The notes beneath the pieces were generated by a model. That model searched no databases and was not told where the DNA came from. It was given only the letters and a program-made list of their open reading frames with translations. Of a DNA stretch of 36,771 nt, positions 8,639 through 15,905 are shown one piece after another; within the stretch, counting starts at the first letter, position 1; the number at the start of each line of letters is the position of its first letter. The stretch is from Thermoanaerobaculia bacterium (GTDB lineage Bacteria > Acidobacteriota > Thermoanaerobaculia > Multivoradales > J023): positions 1-36,771 of the forward strand of contig JALCBJ010000067.1 of NCBI GenBank assembly GCA_028066595.1. The letters run 5' to 3'. The position numbers were made by a program, and so were the translations under genes.

Positions 8639-9358
8639 CTACTGTGGTTCGGCTGCCGTGGGCAGAGCTGCAGGCACCGCTGCCCAGGACCTTAGAAGCT
8701 CGCGATCCGCCTCGGTCAGTCGTTCGGCGGGGAGCCAGAAGCGCTGCCCTGCCTCGGGCATGGGCACCCTGGCGACACCCAAGGCGTCCTCCAAAGCCTC
8801 GCAGTCGAGCCCCCCGACGAACAGGCTCAAGCCAGAACAGGAGGAGACGATCTGGGCTGCCAGCCTGCTCTCGATGCGGAAATCCAGAGTGTGGAGGTAC
8901 GGCTTGACGACCTCGATCGAGAATCCACCGTCGACCGAGGTCAGTCGTAAGCGGGACGACATCCGCACCGTTTGGCGTGGCGCGACGACCCGGTCCTTCA
9001 GCTCCGTGCCGGTTTGTTGGACGATCGCTTCGAGCTCGCCATCACCGTCGAGGTCTACGGTCAACCAAACGTCGTAGGTGCCAGGAGGACTGTCGGGCAC
9101 CTCGCTCAAGGTCAAGCGGTGCCCGTGGACGGTGATCCGGTGCCTCGGCGACCGAAGCAGGATCGTGGCACCCCCGCGGTCTATCGGAACGAAACCAGCC
9201 CGCAGGTCGGTAAAAGTGCCGTTCAAAGTCTCCAGCTCGGCCCGAAAGACCGTGCCGGTGGAGCCCTCCTCAGCCGAAGACATGGATGCCAAGACGAGCA
9301 CCACCAGCAGCCATGAGAGCCTGAGTCGCGTCGAAAACCCGGTACGCGAAAGGGACAT
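8639..9358 (-). CDS. Secreted protein of unknown function
   Basis: This 239-residue protein has a clear Sec signal peptide: a positive n-region with three Arg, then LSWLLVVLVLASMSSAEE, with cleavage near residue 29. The mature part is beta-rich. It contains TYDVWLTVDLDGDGELEAIVQQ, an Asp/Gly-rich loop that could bind calcium but is too short to call an EF-hand or dockerin. Two Cys (in SSCSGLSLFVGGLDCEALED) may form a disulfide. It is the first gene of a two-gene minus-strand unit with the membrane TPR protein and may be that protein's periplasmic partner. TACCAT lies 6 nt upstream of the ATG, and no Shine-Dalgarno sequence is seen. No family is recognised. Confidence 0.78.
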   Translation of the reverse strand: MSLSRTGFSTRLRLSWLLVVLVLASMSSAEEGSTGTVFRAELETLNGTFTDLRAGFVPIDRGGATILLRSPRHRITVHGHRLTLSEVPDSPPGTYDVWLTVDLDGDGELEAIVQQTGTELKDRVVAPRQTVRMSSRLRLTSVDGGFSIEVVKPYLHTLDFRIESRLAAQIVSSCSGLSLFVGGLDCEALEDALGVARVPMPEAGQRFWLPAERLTEADRELLRSWAAVPAALPTAAEPQ

Positions 9359-9364
9359 TGGGAG

Positions 9365-9370
9365 ATGGTA
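9365..9370 (-). promoter_or_regulatory. -10-like TACCAT 6 nt before the secreted-protein start
   Basis: The minus-strand TACCAT is followed by 6 nt and then ATG 9358, with no Shine-Dalgarno sequence. It lies in the 47-bp divergent region shared with the Nudix gene and overlaps the place where that gene's -35 element would fall. Confidence 0.5.
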
Positions 9371-9390
9371 CCGGATGCAGGCGGATTCGT

Positions 9391-9396
9391 TACGAT
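9391..9396 (+). promoter_or_regulatory. -10-like TACGAT 9 nt before the Nudix start
   Basis: TACGAT is followed by 9 nt and then ATG 9406, with no Shine-Dalgarno sequence between. Initiation about 7 nt after the hexamer would give a transcript beginning within a base or two of the ATG. No good -35 match is visible. Confidence 0.5.
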
Positions 9397-9405
9397 CCGA
9401 GCATC

Positions 9406-10017
9406 ATGGGATTTCCGGAGCCCGATCTGACGTACCTGGGTGACTTGGAGGGTTCTCTTCCGCCATCGACACATCTCGATGTGGCGCGCGGATACCTCGG
9501 CGCCTACCGACCTACAGCTGACAGACAGGCCGACTTTCGTCGCCGCATCATGGCTTTCGTCGACGAGCATCCCGAGGACGCGCATCGACGGACCTGTCGC
9601 GAGGGACACCTGACGGCCTCGGGGCTCGTCGTGGACGCATCTCTGAGCCGGGTGTTGCTACTGCATCATCGCAAGCTCGACCGCTGGCTTCAGCCCGGGG
9701 GTCACTGCGACGGCGATGCGGAGCTGGCCGGTGTGGCTCTCCGGGAGGCAACCGAGGAGAGCGGCATGGAGGGCCTCCGAGTCGCTCCCCGCATCATCGA
9801 TCTCGATGTCCACGAGATCCCGCCTTACGGCGACGTGCCAGCCCATCTGCACTTCGATTGCCGCTTCGTCGTGGTGGCGCCTGCCGACGCGGAGCCCAAG
9901 GTCAGCGACGAGCACCACGCCCTCGCCTATTTGCCCTGGGACGAGGCGCTCGAACGGGCGGGCGACGAGTCGGTTCGTCGGCTGATCCGGGTCGTGCGGG
10001 GCATCGCGATACGATGA
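9406..10017 (+). CDS. Nudix hydrolase
   Basis: This 203-residue protein hydrolyses a nucleoside diphosphate linked to another group (X); the exact substrate is unknown. The Nudix box is at residues 99-121 (GGHCDGDAELAGVALREATEESGM), with the metal-binding REATEESG core intact (Arg113, Glu114, Glu117, Glu118). Aligned without gaps, the first Glu of the consensus GX5EX7REUXEEXGU is Ala; Glu one residue later may substitute. Preceding DRWLQPGGHCDGD is typical of a subgroup with a long N-terminal helical extension, here about 65 residues. ATG 9406 is preferred to TTG 9358 because it starts just before the conserved part and sits correctly behind TACGAT. The gene is 6 nt upstream of the CRTAC1-like gene, which seems to have its own promoter. 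Confidence 0.88.
   Translation: MGFPEPDLTYLGDLEGSLPPSTHLDVARGYLGAYRPTADRQADFRRRIMAFVDEHPEDAHRRTCREGHLTASGLVVDASLSRVLLLHHRKLDRWLQPGGHCDGDAELAGVALREATEESGMEGLRVAPRIIDLDVHEIPPYGDVPAHLHFDCRFVVVAPADAEPKVSDEHHALAYLPWDEALERAGDESVRRLIRVVRGIAIR
10010..10015 (+). promoter_or_regulatory. -10-like TACGAT 8 nt before the CRTAC1-like start
   Basis: TACGAT overlaps the last codons of the Nudix gene. Eight nt separate it from ATG 10024, with no Shine-Dalgarno sequence. It predicts an independent leaderless transcript for the downstream gene. Confidence 0.45.
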
Positions 10018-10023
10018 TCTGTC

Positions 10024-11640
10024 ATGAAAGGACCAACAGGTTGGTCAGGGGCGGTCGGGTTGGAAGTTTCGTTTCACTTCCGAGCGATGGTGCTCCTACT
10101 GCTCGCCGGTTCACTGGAGCCGATCCGCGCTGCGGCGGGTGATGCTGTCGCCTGGCAGTTCACCGAGGTCACCGAGGACGCCGGGGTCGACTACGTTCAC
10201 GGCGGAGGTCCGACCATCGCTTTCATGGGTGGCGGTGTCGCCGCCGGGGACTACGACGGTGATGGATGGGTCGATCTCTTCGCTCTTCGCGGTCACGAAG
10301 GCGCCAGTGTCCTGCTCCGGAATCGAGGCGACGGCACGTTCGAAGATCGAGCGCCGGTTGCGGGACTCGACTTCGAAAGCCCGGCGGCCAGCGGACCGCT
10401 CTTCGTCGACCTGGACGGTGATGGGCATCTAGACCTGCTCGTCGGAGGCCTCGACTTCGCGCCGACGAGGGTGTTTCGAAACCTGGGAGACGGTACTTTC
10501 GAAGATCGAACCGCGACCTCGGGTATCCCTGGTTTTGCTCGCACCTACGGCTCGGCGTTCGGCGACATCGACGGAGACGGTGACCTGGATGGGTTCATCG
10601 CGCAGTGGAACGTCGCTCCGACGGACCTTCTATGGCGGAATCTAGGTGGCTTCCAGTTCGAGAGCGCCACTGACGCATTCGAGCCTGCAGCTCACGAAAG
10701 CCTCATATGGAGCTTCACGCCCAATTTTTCGGATCTCGACAACGATGGCGACCTGGATCTCGTGGTGGCATGCGACTTCGACAACAGCCAGGTTCTGCGC
10801 AACGTGGGGTCTGGGCAGTATGAACGCATCACCGACGACGCGGTGGTCATCGATCGCAACGGAATGGGTGCGGCGGTGGGCGACTACGATCGGGACGGCC
10901 TGCTCGATTGGTTCGTCACGTCGATCCGCTCCGAGGGCGCGGAAGCGATCGGCAATCGGCTGTACCGAGGAGTCGGAAACGGCGCGCTCGTCGATGTCAC
11001 GGAAAGCGCCGGAGTATCGGTGGGTTTCTGGGGCTGGGGCGCCTGCTTCGCAGACTTCGACAACAACGGCTGGATCGACATCTTCCACACCAACGGTTTC
11101 CATCATCTTCCGTTCGACGACGACCCCTCTCGGCTGTTCCTGAACCAGGGCGACGGCACGTTCGTGGAGGAGGCGGCGCGCCATGGTCTGGTGGATCTCG
11201 GGCAGGGGAGGGGGGTCGTCTGCTTCGACTACGATCGAGACGGCGATCTCGACGTCTTCGTCGCCAACAACTCGGGCCCTTCCCGGCTGTACCGCAACGA
11301 AGGTGGCAACAGCCGCCACTACCTACAGGTCGGACTGCGGGCCCCGGCGCCGAACAGTCGCGGCGTCGGTAGCCGAATCGAGCTTCACTATGCGGACGGC
11401 GACCAGATCTACGAGGTGCGTGCCGGCAACAACTTCGTGTCGCAGAATCCGGCGCTCGCCCATTTCGGGCTGGGAGATGCGTCCGAGCCCGTGATCGTCC
11501 TGATTCGTTGGCCCGGCGGATCCGAGAGCTTGCTCGCAGGCGTGGAGGTGGATCAGGAAATCACGGTGGAGCCGCATCAGATCTTCAGCGACACCTTCGA
11601 GATCGCCGACGTCACCGCCTGGTCGGTCGTTTCGCCCTAG
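10024..11640 (+). CDS. Exported FG-GAP/VCBS protein with ASPIC/UnbV domain
   Basis: The product has 538 residues. A hydrophobic segment (MVLLLLAGS, residues 22-30) with likely cleavage near RAAAGD acts as signal peptide; the preceding 21 residues make an unusually long n-region, and ATG 10087 is the alternative start. The mature part is a chain of FG-GAP/VCBS propeller repeats, each with a calcium loop such as DYDGDGWVDLF, DLDGDGHLDLL, DIDGDGDLDGF, DLDNDGDLDLV and DYDRDGDLDVF. An ASPIC/UnbV domain follows (RGVGSRIELHYADGDQIYEV, then LAHFGLGDASEPVIVLIRWPGG). Members are calcium-stabilised extracellular or periplasmic proteins of uncertain role, resembling animal CRTAC1. The extreme C-terminus, IFSDTFEIADVTAWS plus four residues, matches a short tag that recurs at the ends of exported proteins in related bacteria. 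Confidence 0.9.
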   Translation: MKGPTGWSGAVGLEVSFHFRAMVLLLLAGSLEPIRAAAGDAVAWQFTEVTEDAGVDYVHGGGPTIAFMGGGVAAGDYDGDGWVDLFALRGHEGASVLLRNRGDGTFEDRAPVAGLDFESPAASGPLFVDLDGDGHLDLLVGGLDFAPTRVFRNLGDGTFEDRTATSGIPGFARTYGSAFGDIDGDGDLDGFIAQWNVAPTDLLWRNLGGFQFESATDAFEPAAHESLIWSFTPNFSDLDNDGDLDLVVACDFDNSQVLRNVGSGQYERITDDAVVIDRNGMGAAVGDYDRDGLLDWFVTSIRSEGAEAIGNRLYRGVGNGALVDVTESAGVSVGFWGWGACFADFDNNGWIDIFHTNGFHHLPFDDDPSRLFLNQGDGTFVEEAARHGLVDLGQGRGVVCFDYDRDGDLDVFVANNSGPSRLYRNEGGNSRHYLQVGLRAPAPNSRGVGSRIELHYADGDQIYEVRAGNNFVSQNPALAHFGLGDASEPVIVLIRWPGGSESLLAGVEVDQEITVEPHQIFSDTFEIADVTAWSVVSP

Positions 11641-11662
11641 CGCAGTAGCTTCGACAGCGGTC

Positions 11663-12199
11663 CTATTGGCTCGCCCGCTTCTTGAATGACCAGGTGAAAC
11701 GAAACCTCGAGACCTCCGTGCCGTCGGGCATCCGTCCGACGGTTTCCACCGTGGCCGTAGCCGGCTCTCCGGTGCGCAAGGTCTCGCGTACGGCATCGAA
11801 GAGTGCTGGCACCTGGTCGCAGGTGAAGGTGGTCGTATCGGTAGCTTTCTTTCCGAAACTTGCTTCGAGATCCGTGATCAACAGCGCGACCGATGCTGGA
11901 GCCATCCTGACGGCCAACATGGCTGGCGCGCCCGTCGACAGCTCTGCTGCCATACTCTGCGCCGCAAAGTAGGTGGAGCGAAACGGATTCTGGGTGCGCC
12001 AACCGTACGGTACGGTGGTGCGGCACGATTCGGCGTCCACGTGCCTAACTCGCAGGCCCGCCATGAAGCCGAGGGGAAGCTTGGTCAGGAGAAAGACGCG
12101 CATCAGCCAAGGGTTGGTGAGACGTCGCTGGTACTTCTCGATCGACCGCTGATCGGTGAGCAGCTCGGGCGGTGTGTCGACGGCAGCGGCTTGGCTCAT
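11663..12199 (-). CDS. DUF4442 hotdog-fold protein, probable thioesterase-like
   Basis: This 178-residue protein matches the DUF4442 type of the hotdog superfamily. The core shows TNPWLMRVFLLTKLPLGFMAGLRV, then PYGWRTQNPFRSTYFAAQSMAAELSTG, the equivalent of the central hotdog helix. Related hotdog enzymes hydrolyse acyl-CoA thioesters, but DUF4442 proteins are mostly uncharacterised. ATG 12199 follows a GGAG Shine-Dalgarno sequence. The gene is 23 nt downstream of the flavin amine oxidase gene on the same strand, so the two are probably cotranscribed. The convergent CRTAC1-like gene ends 22 nt away. Confidence 0.8.
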   Translation of the reverse strand: MSQAAAVDTPPELLTDQRSIEKYQRRLTNPWLMRVFLLTKLPLGFMAGLRVRHVDAESCRTTVPYGWRTQNPFRSTYFAAQSMAAELSTGAPAMLAVRMAPASVALLITDLEASFGKKATDTTTFTCDQVPALFDAVRETLRTGEPATATVETVGRMPDGTEVSRFRFTWSFKKRASQ

Positions 12200-12222
12200 G
12201 GCGACTCCTTGAACGCGGGTTG

Positions 12223-13449
12223 TCAGGCGATACGACGACGCGGGGACGGGCCTTCGGCGAATCGCTGGGGTCGGAAGAGCCCGAGATCGAAGCAGGGCTC
12301 CGTGTCAGTCGCGAGATCGGCGAGGATCTCTCCTACCACGGGCGCGAATTTGAAGCCGTGACCGGAGAAACCAGTACCGATGACGACACGCGGTTGGCCG
12401 GGATGCCGCCCAAGGACGAAGTGATAGTCAGGCGTGTTGGTGTAGAGACACGAGGTGGCATGGAGAGGCCGCATCTGGAGAAAAGGAAACCGATCACCGA
12501 CATAGGACACCAAACGCTCGACGATCTTGGCGTCGGCATCGCCGCCGCCGAAGTGCGTGTTGGGAATCCTTGTCGGTTCGATCTCGTGTCCGGCGTGGTG
12601 CCAACCGATCTTGACTCCCGGCTCCTCCGTCGAGTCCTCGAACATGGGGAGCGCATAGAACGGCTGTGGGCTATGGTAGTCGATGAGAGTCGGCATCGCG
12701 CCAACGCGGTGATCGGTCGCCGAAGCCGATGCGTTGGATGCCGGCGCGAAGTAAGCGATCGTCTCGCGAGTTACGGTCAGGGGTAGATCGAGGCCCGTCG
12801 GCTGAACCAGTTCACGGCTCCAGGCTCCGGCGGTTACTACGACGACACCGGCTCGCACCAGGGTTGCACCCGCGCGGAAGGAAACGCCTCGCGGGCCGAT
12901 GTCCAGTGAGAGTACGGGAGCGTCGGCAAGGAGGGCGGCGCCAGCAACCTGGAGAAGGTGCCAAAGACTCCGCCAGGCACGCTCGGCTCGGAGCACGGCG
13001 CCGTCCCTCTGAAACACCGCCCTGCTGGTCCGTGGCAGATTGAAGTGCGGGAAACGTCGGTTGCTTTCTACGGAATCCCAAATCTCGTGCGGGATCCGGT
13101 GGCGTTCGAGAGCCTCGATCAGCTCCGCCAGCTCCCCGCTGTGCTCCGGACCGCATTCCCAGCTGCCGGTGGTCTCCAGAAGGGTCACGTCTGCGGTCTT
13201 CTCTACTTCCGACCAGCGATCGAAACTACGCCTTGCCATCTCCAGATAGATGGACTCGGAGTAGGTGAATCGTGCGATCCGCCCGGCCCCGTGCGAGCTT
13301 CCCATGTCGTGCCCGGGACGCAGTGCATCGCACAGTGCTACGCGTGCGCCACGTTGGGTCAACTGCCATGCCGTCGCCGCGCCCATGATGCCGCCGCCCA
13401 CGACCGCGACGTCGACCGAGATCTCGGGACTCACGGCATCTCCGTTCAC
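12223..13449 (-). CDS. Monomeric sarcosine / N-methyltryptophan oxidase-like flavoenzyme
   Basis: This 408-residue enzyme would oxidise N-methyl amino acids, releasing formaldehyde and hydrogen peroxide. The ADP-binding motif VVGGGIMGAATAWQL lies at residues 17-31. SSHGAGRIARFTY (51-63) supplies the two Arg that contact FAD in monomeric sarcosine oxidase (Arg57, Arg60). Lys280-x-Gly-x-His284 (VKIGWHH) matches the oxygen-activating Lys and active-site His. Cys334 in TSCLYTNTPDYHF is the residue that binds FAD covalently in the family. GFSGHGFKFAP near residue 363 is the usual C-terminal FAD motif. The start is GTG 13449, 6 nt after GGAG. A second in-frame GTG fifteen bases in is possible. The substrate (sarcosine, N-methyl-Trp, pipecolate or other) cannot be read from sequence. 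Confidence 0.88.
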   Translation of the reverse strand: MNGDAVSPEISVDVAVVGGGIMGAATAWQLTQRGARVALCDALRPGHDMGSSHGAGRIARFTYSESIYLEMARRSFDRWSEVEKTADVTLLETTGSWECGPEHSGELAELIEALERHRIPHEIWDSVESNRRFPHFNLPRTSRAVFQRDGAVLRAERAWRSLWHLLQVAGAALLADAPVLSLDIGPRGVSFRAGATLVRAGVVVVTAGAWSRELVQPTGLDLPLTVTRETIAYFAPASNASASATDHRVGAMPTLIDYHSPQPFYALPMFEDSTEEPGVKIGWHHAGHEIEPTRIPNTHFGGGDADAKIVERLVSYVGDRFPFLQMRPLHATSCLYTNTPDYHFVLGRHPGQPRVVIGTGFSGHGFKFAPVVGEILADLATDTEPCFDLGLFRPQRFAEGPSPRRRIA

Positions 13450-13477
13450 TCGGTGCTCCGATCCAAGGTCCTCGGAC

Positions 13478-14803
13478 TCATCGAATGGTCGACGTCTCGC
13501 CCTGTAGCCCCGCGGAGAGGTCGACCCGCCACAGGGCCTCTTCGGTCGTACCGCCGTTGGATGACACCAAGGAGAGCAGCACGGCGCGTCCGTCAGGTGC
13601 CCAGGCGATATCGGAGATCAGAGTCTCGCCCAGGTAGTGATCGGAGCTGGGATCATTGAAGAACGTCAGCCGTTCCTGGCGTAGGCCGAGCGGGGTGATG
13701 AACCAGAGATCTGCGGACCTGGGTAGGGCTCGCCCGCGATCCAGACCCCGATCCGACGCCAGAACGATGCGCTCACCTCGGGGAACCGCACGGGCCTCGA
13801 GGTCCCAAGTCCCGCCGGTATCCAACAGATCGAGCCGGAGCGTATCGAGATCGTAGCGTGCTGCCAGAGATCCGACGCGATCGCGGGCAGTCAGCGTCAA
13901 CCACAAGCCGCGATCGTTCTGAGTGAATCCCTCTACGACGACGCGTGACGGCCATGTCGTGGGGCGCAGAGTCCGATCGTTCTTGAACGATGGCACCTTT
14001 CGCAGCTCGAGTTGCGCGACGCGGACGACCCAGGCACCCTCGGTTCCGGCTCTGGAATCGGTTCTCTCGGTCCAGGCGATGCGATCGCCCTCGTAGGAGA
14101 TCTTGGCCTCGTGAACGGCCCCACCTTGCTCGGCCGATCGCGTGAGTTGCCAGGCGTTTCGGCCATCCGCTGTGAGGATCCACAGATCGGCATGGAGTGC
14201 ACGATGAAAGCTTGCCATCCGGGCGGGGCTGGGCAGAAGGCGCCGAGGAAGGTCCTGCACGATGACGGCGATCCAATCGCCCGATGGATGCCATTCGGGT
14301 GCCAGGACGTTCTTTTTTCTCAATTGCCAGAGATCGCAGGTCAGACATCGGCGCTGCCCAGTCTCGGCGTCGCGGACGTAGATGGCTCGGAATCCGAGGT
14401 CCCCGGGTGCGTCGAACGCGATCCGGTCACCCTGGGCGGACCAGGCAGCACGAGCCGCCCCAGGTTCCCAGCGACCGATCGAGCGCACCCACCGATGGCC
14501 GAGCTCGCCCTTGGGTCGTGCACGGACGATCTCGACCGAGCTCGCGGTTTCCGCGGCTTCGTCCGGCTCGGAGGTTTCGATCGCCTCGTAGCCCCAGACG
14601 TCCTCCTCGCCCGCCGGGGGCTCCACCGGGCGATCGGGATCGTAGGGTTGGGGTCCGAGAACCCTCTCTGGCTCCTCGGTCGGAGGCTTTTCCGTCGGTT
14701 TGGGCTGATCGGGCGGATCCTGGATCGCTCGCAGAGGAAGAGCGAGCAGCGCGAAAACCAGCAGAGGCAGCAACCGTCGGAACGGCGTCGTGAGTCTTGG
14801 CAT
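13478..14803 (-). CDS. Exported PD40/TolB-like beta-propeller protein
   Basis: This 441-residue protein has a Sec signal peptide (FRRLLPLLVFALLALPLRAIQ, cleavage near residue 26). A Pro/Glu-rich linker extends to about residue 75. The rest contains WD40-like PD40 repeats of the TolB type: AAWSAQGDRIAFDAPGD, APEWHPSGDWIAVIVQD, AKISYEGDRIAWTERTD and DIAWAPDGRAVLLSLVS. Such periplasmic propellers usually bind proteins or peptidoglycan-linked partners. No OmpA/Pal or peptidase domain is attached, so it is not TolB itself and not a DPP-type peptidase. Two Cys in RRCLTCDLWQL may form a disulfide or bind metal. The oxidase gene starts 28 nt downstream, so it may be read through from here. Confidence 0.82.
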   Translation of the reverse strand: MPRLTTPFRRLLPLLVFALLALPLRAIQDPPDQPKPTEKPPTEEPERVLGPQPYDPDRPVEPPAGEEDVWGYEAIETSEPDEAAETASSVEIVRARPKGELGHRWVRSIGRWEPGAARAAWSAQGDRIAFDAPGDLGFRAIYVRDAETGQRRCLTCDLWQLRKKNVLAPEWHPSGDWIAVIVQDLPRRLLPSPARMASFHRALHADLWILTADGRNAWQLTRSAEQGGAVHEAKISYEGDRIAWTERTDSRAGTEGAWVVRVAQLELRKVPSFKNDRTLRPTTWPSRVVVEGFTQNDRGLWLTLTARDRVGSLAARYDLDTLRLDLLDTGGTWDLEARAVPRGERIVLASDRGLDRGRALPRSADLWFITPLGLRQERLTFFNDPSSDHYLGETLISDIAWAPDGRAVLLSLVSSNGGTTEEALWRVDLSAGLQGETSTIR

Positions 14804-14928
14804 GGCAAGCCGGAGGCTGGGGAGCGATGTGGGAGCCGAAGATGAACTTCAGAACAGCGAAAGCCGGGAGCCTCTAGGGGCCCATCCACCGACGACGGGC
14901 AGAATATCAGCCGGTGTGGGCCGCCCGA

Positions 14929-15507
14929 CTATCGCGCTTCGACCTCCTGGGCCAGACGGCCCAGGAGCGTGTCTGGATCGCTATCGGAGAGAATTCTCTC
15001 TCGGTTGTGCACCGGAAAGAACCCGTGCTCGACCGCCCGGTCGAGCATGGCCAAGAGTGGATCCCAATAGCCGTCGACGTTGAGCAAGCCGCAGGGCAGC
15101 GCGTGAATGCCCAGTTGATCCCAGGTCAACGCCTCGAAAAGCTCTTCGAACGTACCGATGCCACCGGGCATGGCGATCGCGGCCTCCGATAGACCGTAGA
15201 TCTTTCGCTTCCGGTCGTGCATCGTATCCACGACGAGCAGCTCGCTGATGCCGTGATGTGCGACTTCCCGCTCCTCGAGCATCTTCGGAATGACGCCGAG
15301 TACCTCTCCGCCGCCTGCCAGGACCTCGTCCGCGATGGTCCCCATGAGGCCAACGTTGCCACCGCCGTAGACCAGGCCCAATCCCCGCGCCACCATCTTC
15401 CTTCCCAGCGAGACGGCTGCCGCCGTGTACACCGGATCGGTACCGTGACGTGAACCGCAAAACACCGCCACGCGTCGTAGATGGCCCTGCTGTAGACCCC
15501 CGCTCAC
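14929..15507 (-). CDS. LOG-family protein (TIGR00730-type)
   Basis: The product has 192 residues, the usual length of LOG proteins. Characterised members hydrolyse cytokinin riboside 5'-monophosphate or other nucleotide 5'-monophosphates to base and ribose phosphate. The Rossmann start VAVFCGSRHGTDPVY, GLGLVYGGGNVGLMG, the Arg-Lys of MHDRKRKIY and the signature PGGIGTFEELFEALTW are all present. The start is GTG 15507; its GTGA overlaps the stop of the upstream GlsB-like gene, so the two are translationally coupled. Longer in-frame starts lie inside the overlapped GlsB-like gene and are rejected. Confidence 0.92.
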   Translation of the reverse strand: MSGGLQQGHLRRVAVFCGSRHGTDPVYTAAAVSLGRKMVARGLGLVYGGGNVGLMGTIADEVLAGGGEVLGVIPKMLEEREVAHHGISELLVVDTMHDRKRKIYGLSEAAIAMPGGIGTFEELFEALTWDQLGIHALPCGLLNVDGYWDPLLAMLDRAVEHGFFPVHNRERILSDSDPDTLLGRLAQEVEAR

Positions 15508-15773
15508 CGATCCAAGCTCGCAAGACGGTAGAGGAGAAGCGACACCATGGCGGCGAGCGTGGCGACGATTAATGAACGGGTGTCGAATGCGGCCAGTCCG
15601 CCGAATCCGAGGTAGGTGGCGACGCCACCACCGATCCAGGCGGCAAAGATTCCCACCGCCGATGCGATCCCGCCGTGGAGCGCGGGTCTTCCCGGCACCA
15701 GACGCCAGGCGAGGAGGCCGACGACGAGGCCGGCCAGAGTCCAGGAGAGGAGTCCGTGTAGCCAGATCATCAT
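15504..15773 (-). CDS. GlsB/YeaQ/YmgE-family membrane protein
   Basis: This 89-residue protein has three hydrophobic helices (WLHGLLSWTLAGLVVGLLAW, then GIASAVGIFAAWIGGGVATYLGF, then SLIVATLAAMVSLLLYRLA). It fits the small transglycosylase-associated/GlsB stress-protein family (PF04226-like) in length and Gly-rich pattern. The biochemical role of the family is unclear; several members rise under general or envelope stress. Two adjacent ATGs (15773, 15770) could start it. TAGGCT, preceded by TG, lies 8 nt upstream. It overlaps the LOG gene by 4 nt and is likely the first gene of that operon. Confidence 0.85.
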   Translation of the reverse strand: MMIWLHGLLSWTLAGLVVGLLAWRLVPGRPALHGGIASAVGIFAAWIGGGVATYLGFGGLAAFDTRSLIVATLAAMVSLLLYRLASLDR

Positions 15774-15781
15774 GACGGCGG

Positions 15782-15787
15782 AGCCTA
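15782..15787 (-). promoter_or_regulatory. -10-like TAGGCT 8 nt before the GlsB-like start
   Basis: On the minus strand the sequence reads TGCTAGGCT, an extended -10-like element, followed by 8 nt and ATG 15773. Among the eight start-proximal TANNNT cases this is the weakest hexamer. Confidence 0.35.
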
Positions 15788-15890
15788 GCACCTGTCGGCG
15801 TCCTGTTCGCACCGCGGGCCGCTTCCGCCCCGGGAATCGGCAGTTCGGGGACAGCGCACGATCCGGGCCGAATTCCCGGGTGCCCGTCGG

Positions 15891-15896
15891 TACAAT
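15891..15896 (+). promoter_or_regulatory. -10-like TACAAT 9 nt before the polA start
   Basis: TACAAT is followed by 9 nt and ATG 15906, with no Shine-Dalgarno sequence. It is the best -10 match in the 132-bp region between the GlsB-like gene and polA, and has the same 9-nt spacing as the Nudix and PopT-type genes. Confidence 0.55.
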
Positions 15897-15905
15897 GCCC
15901 GGACC

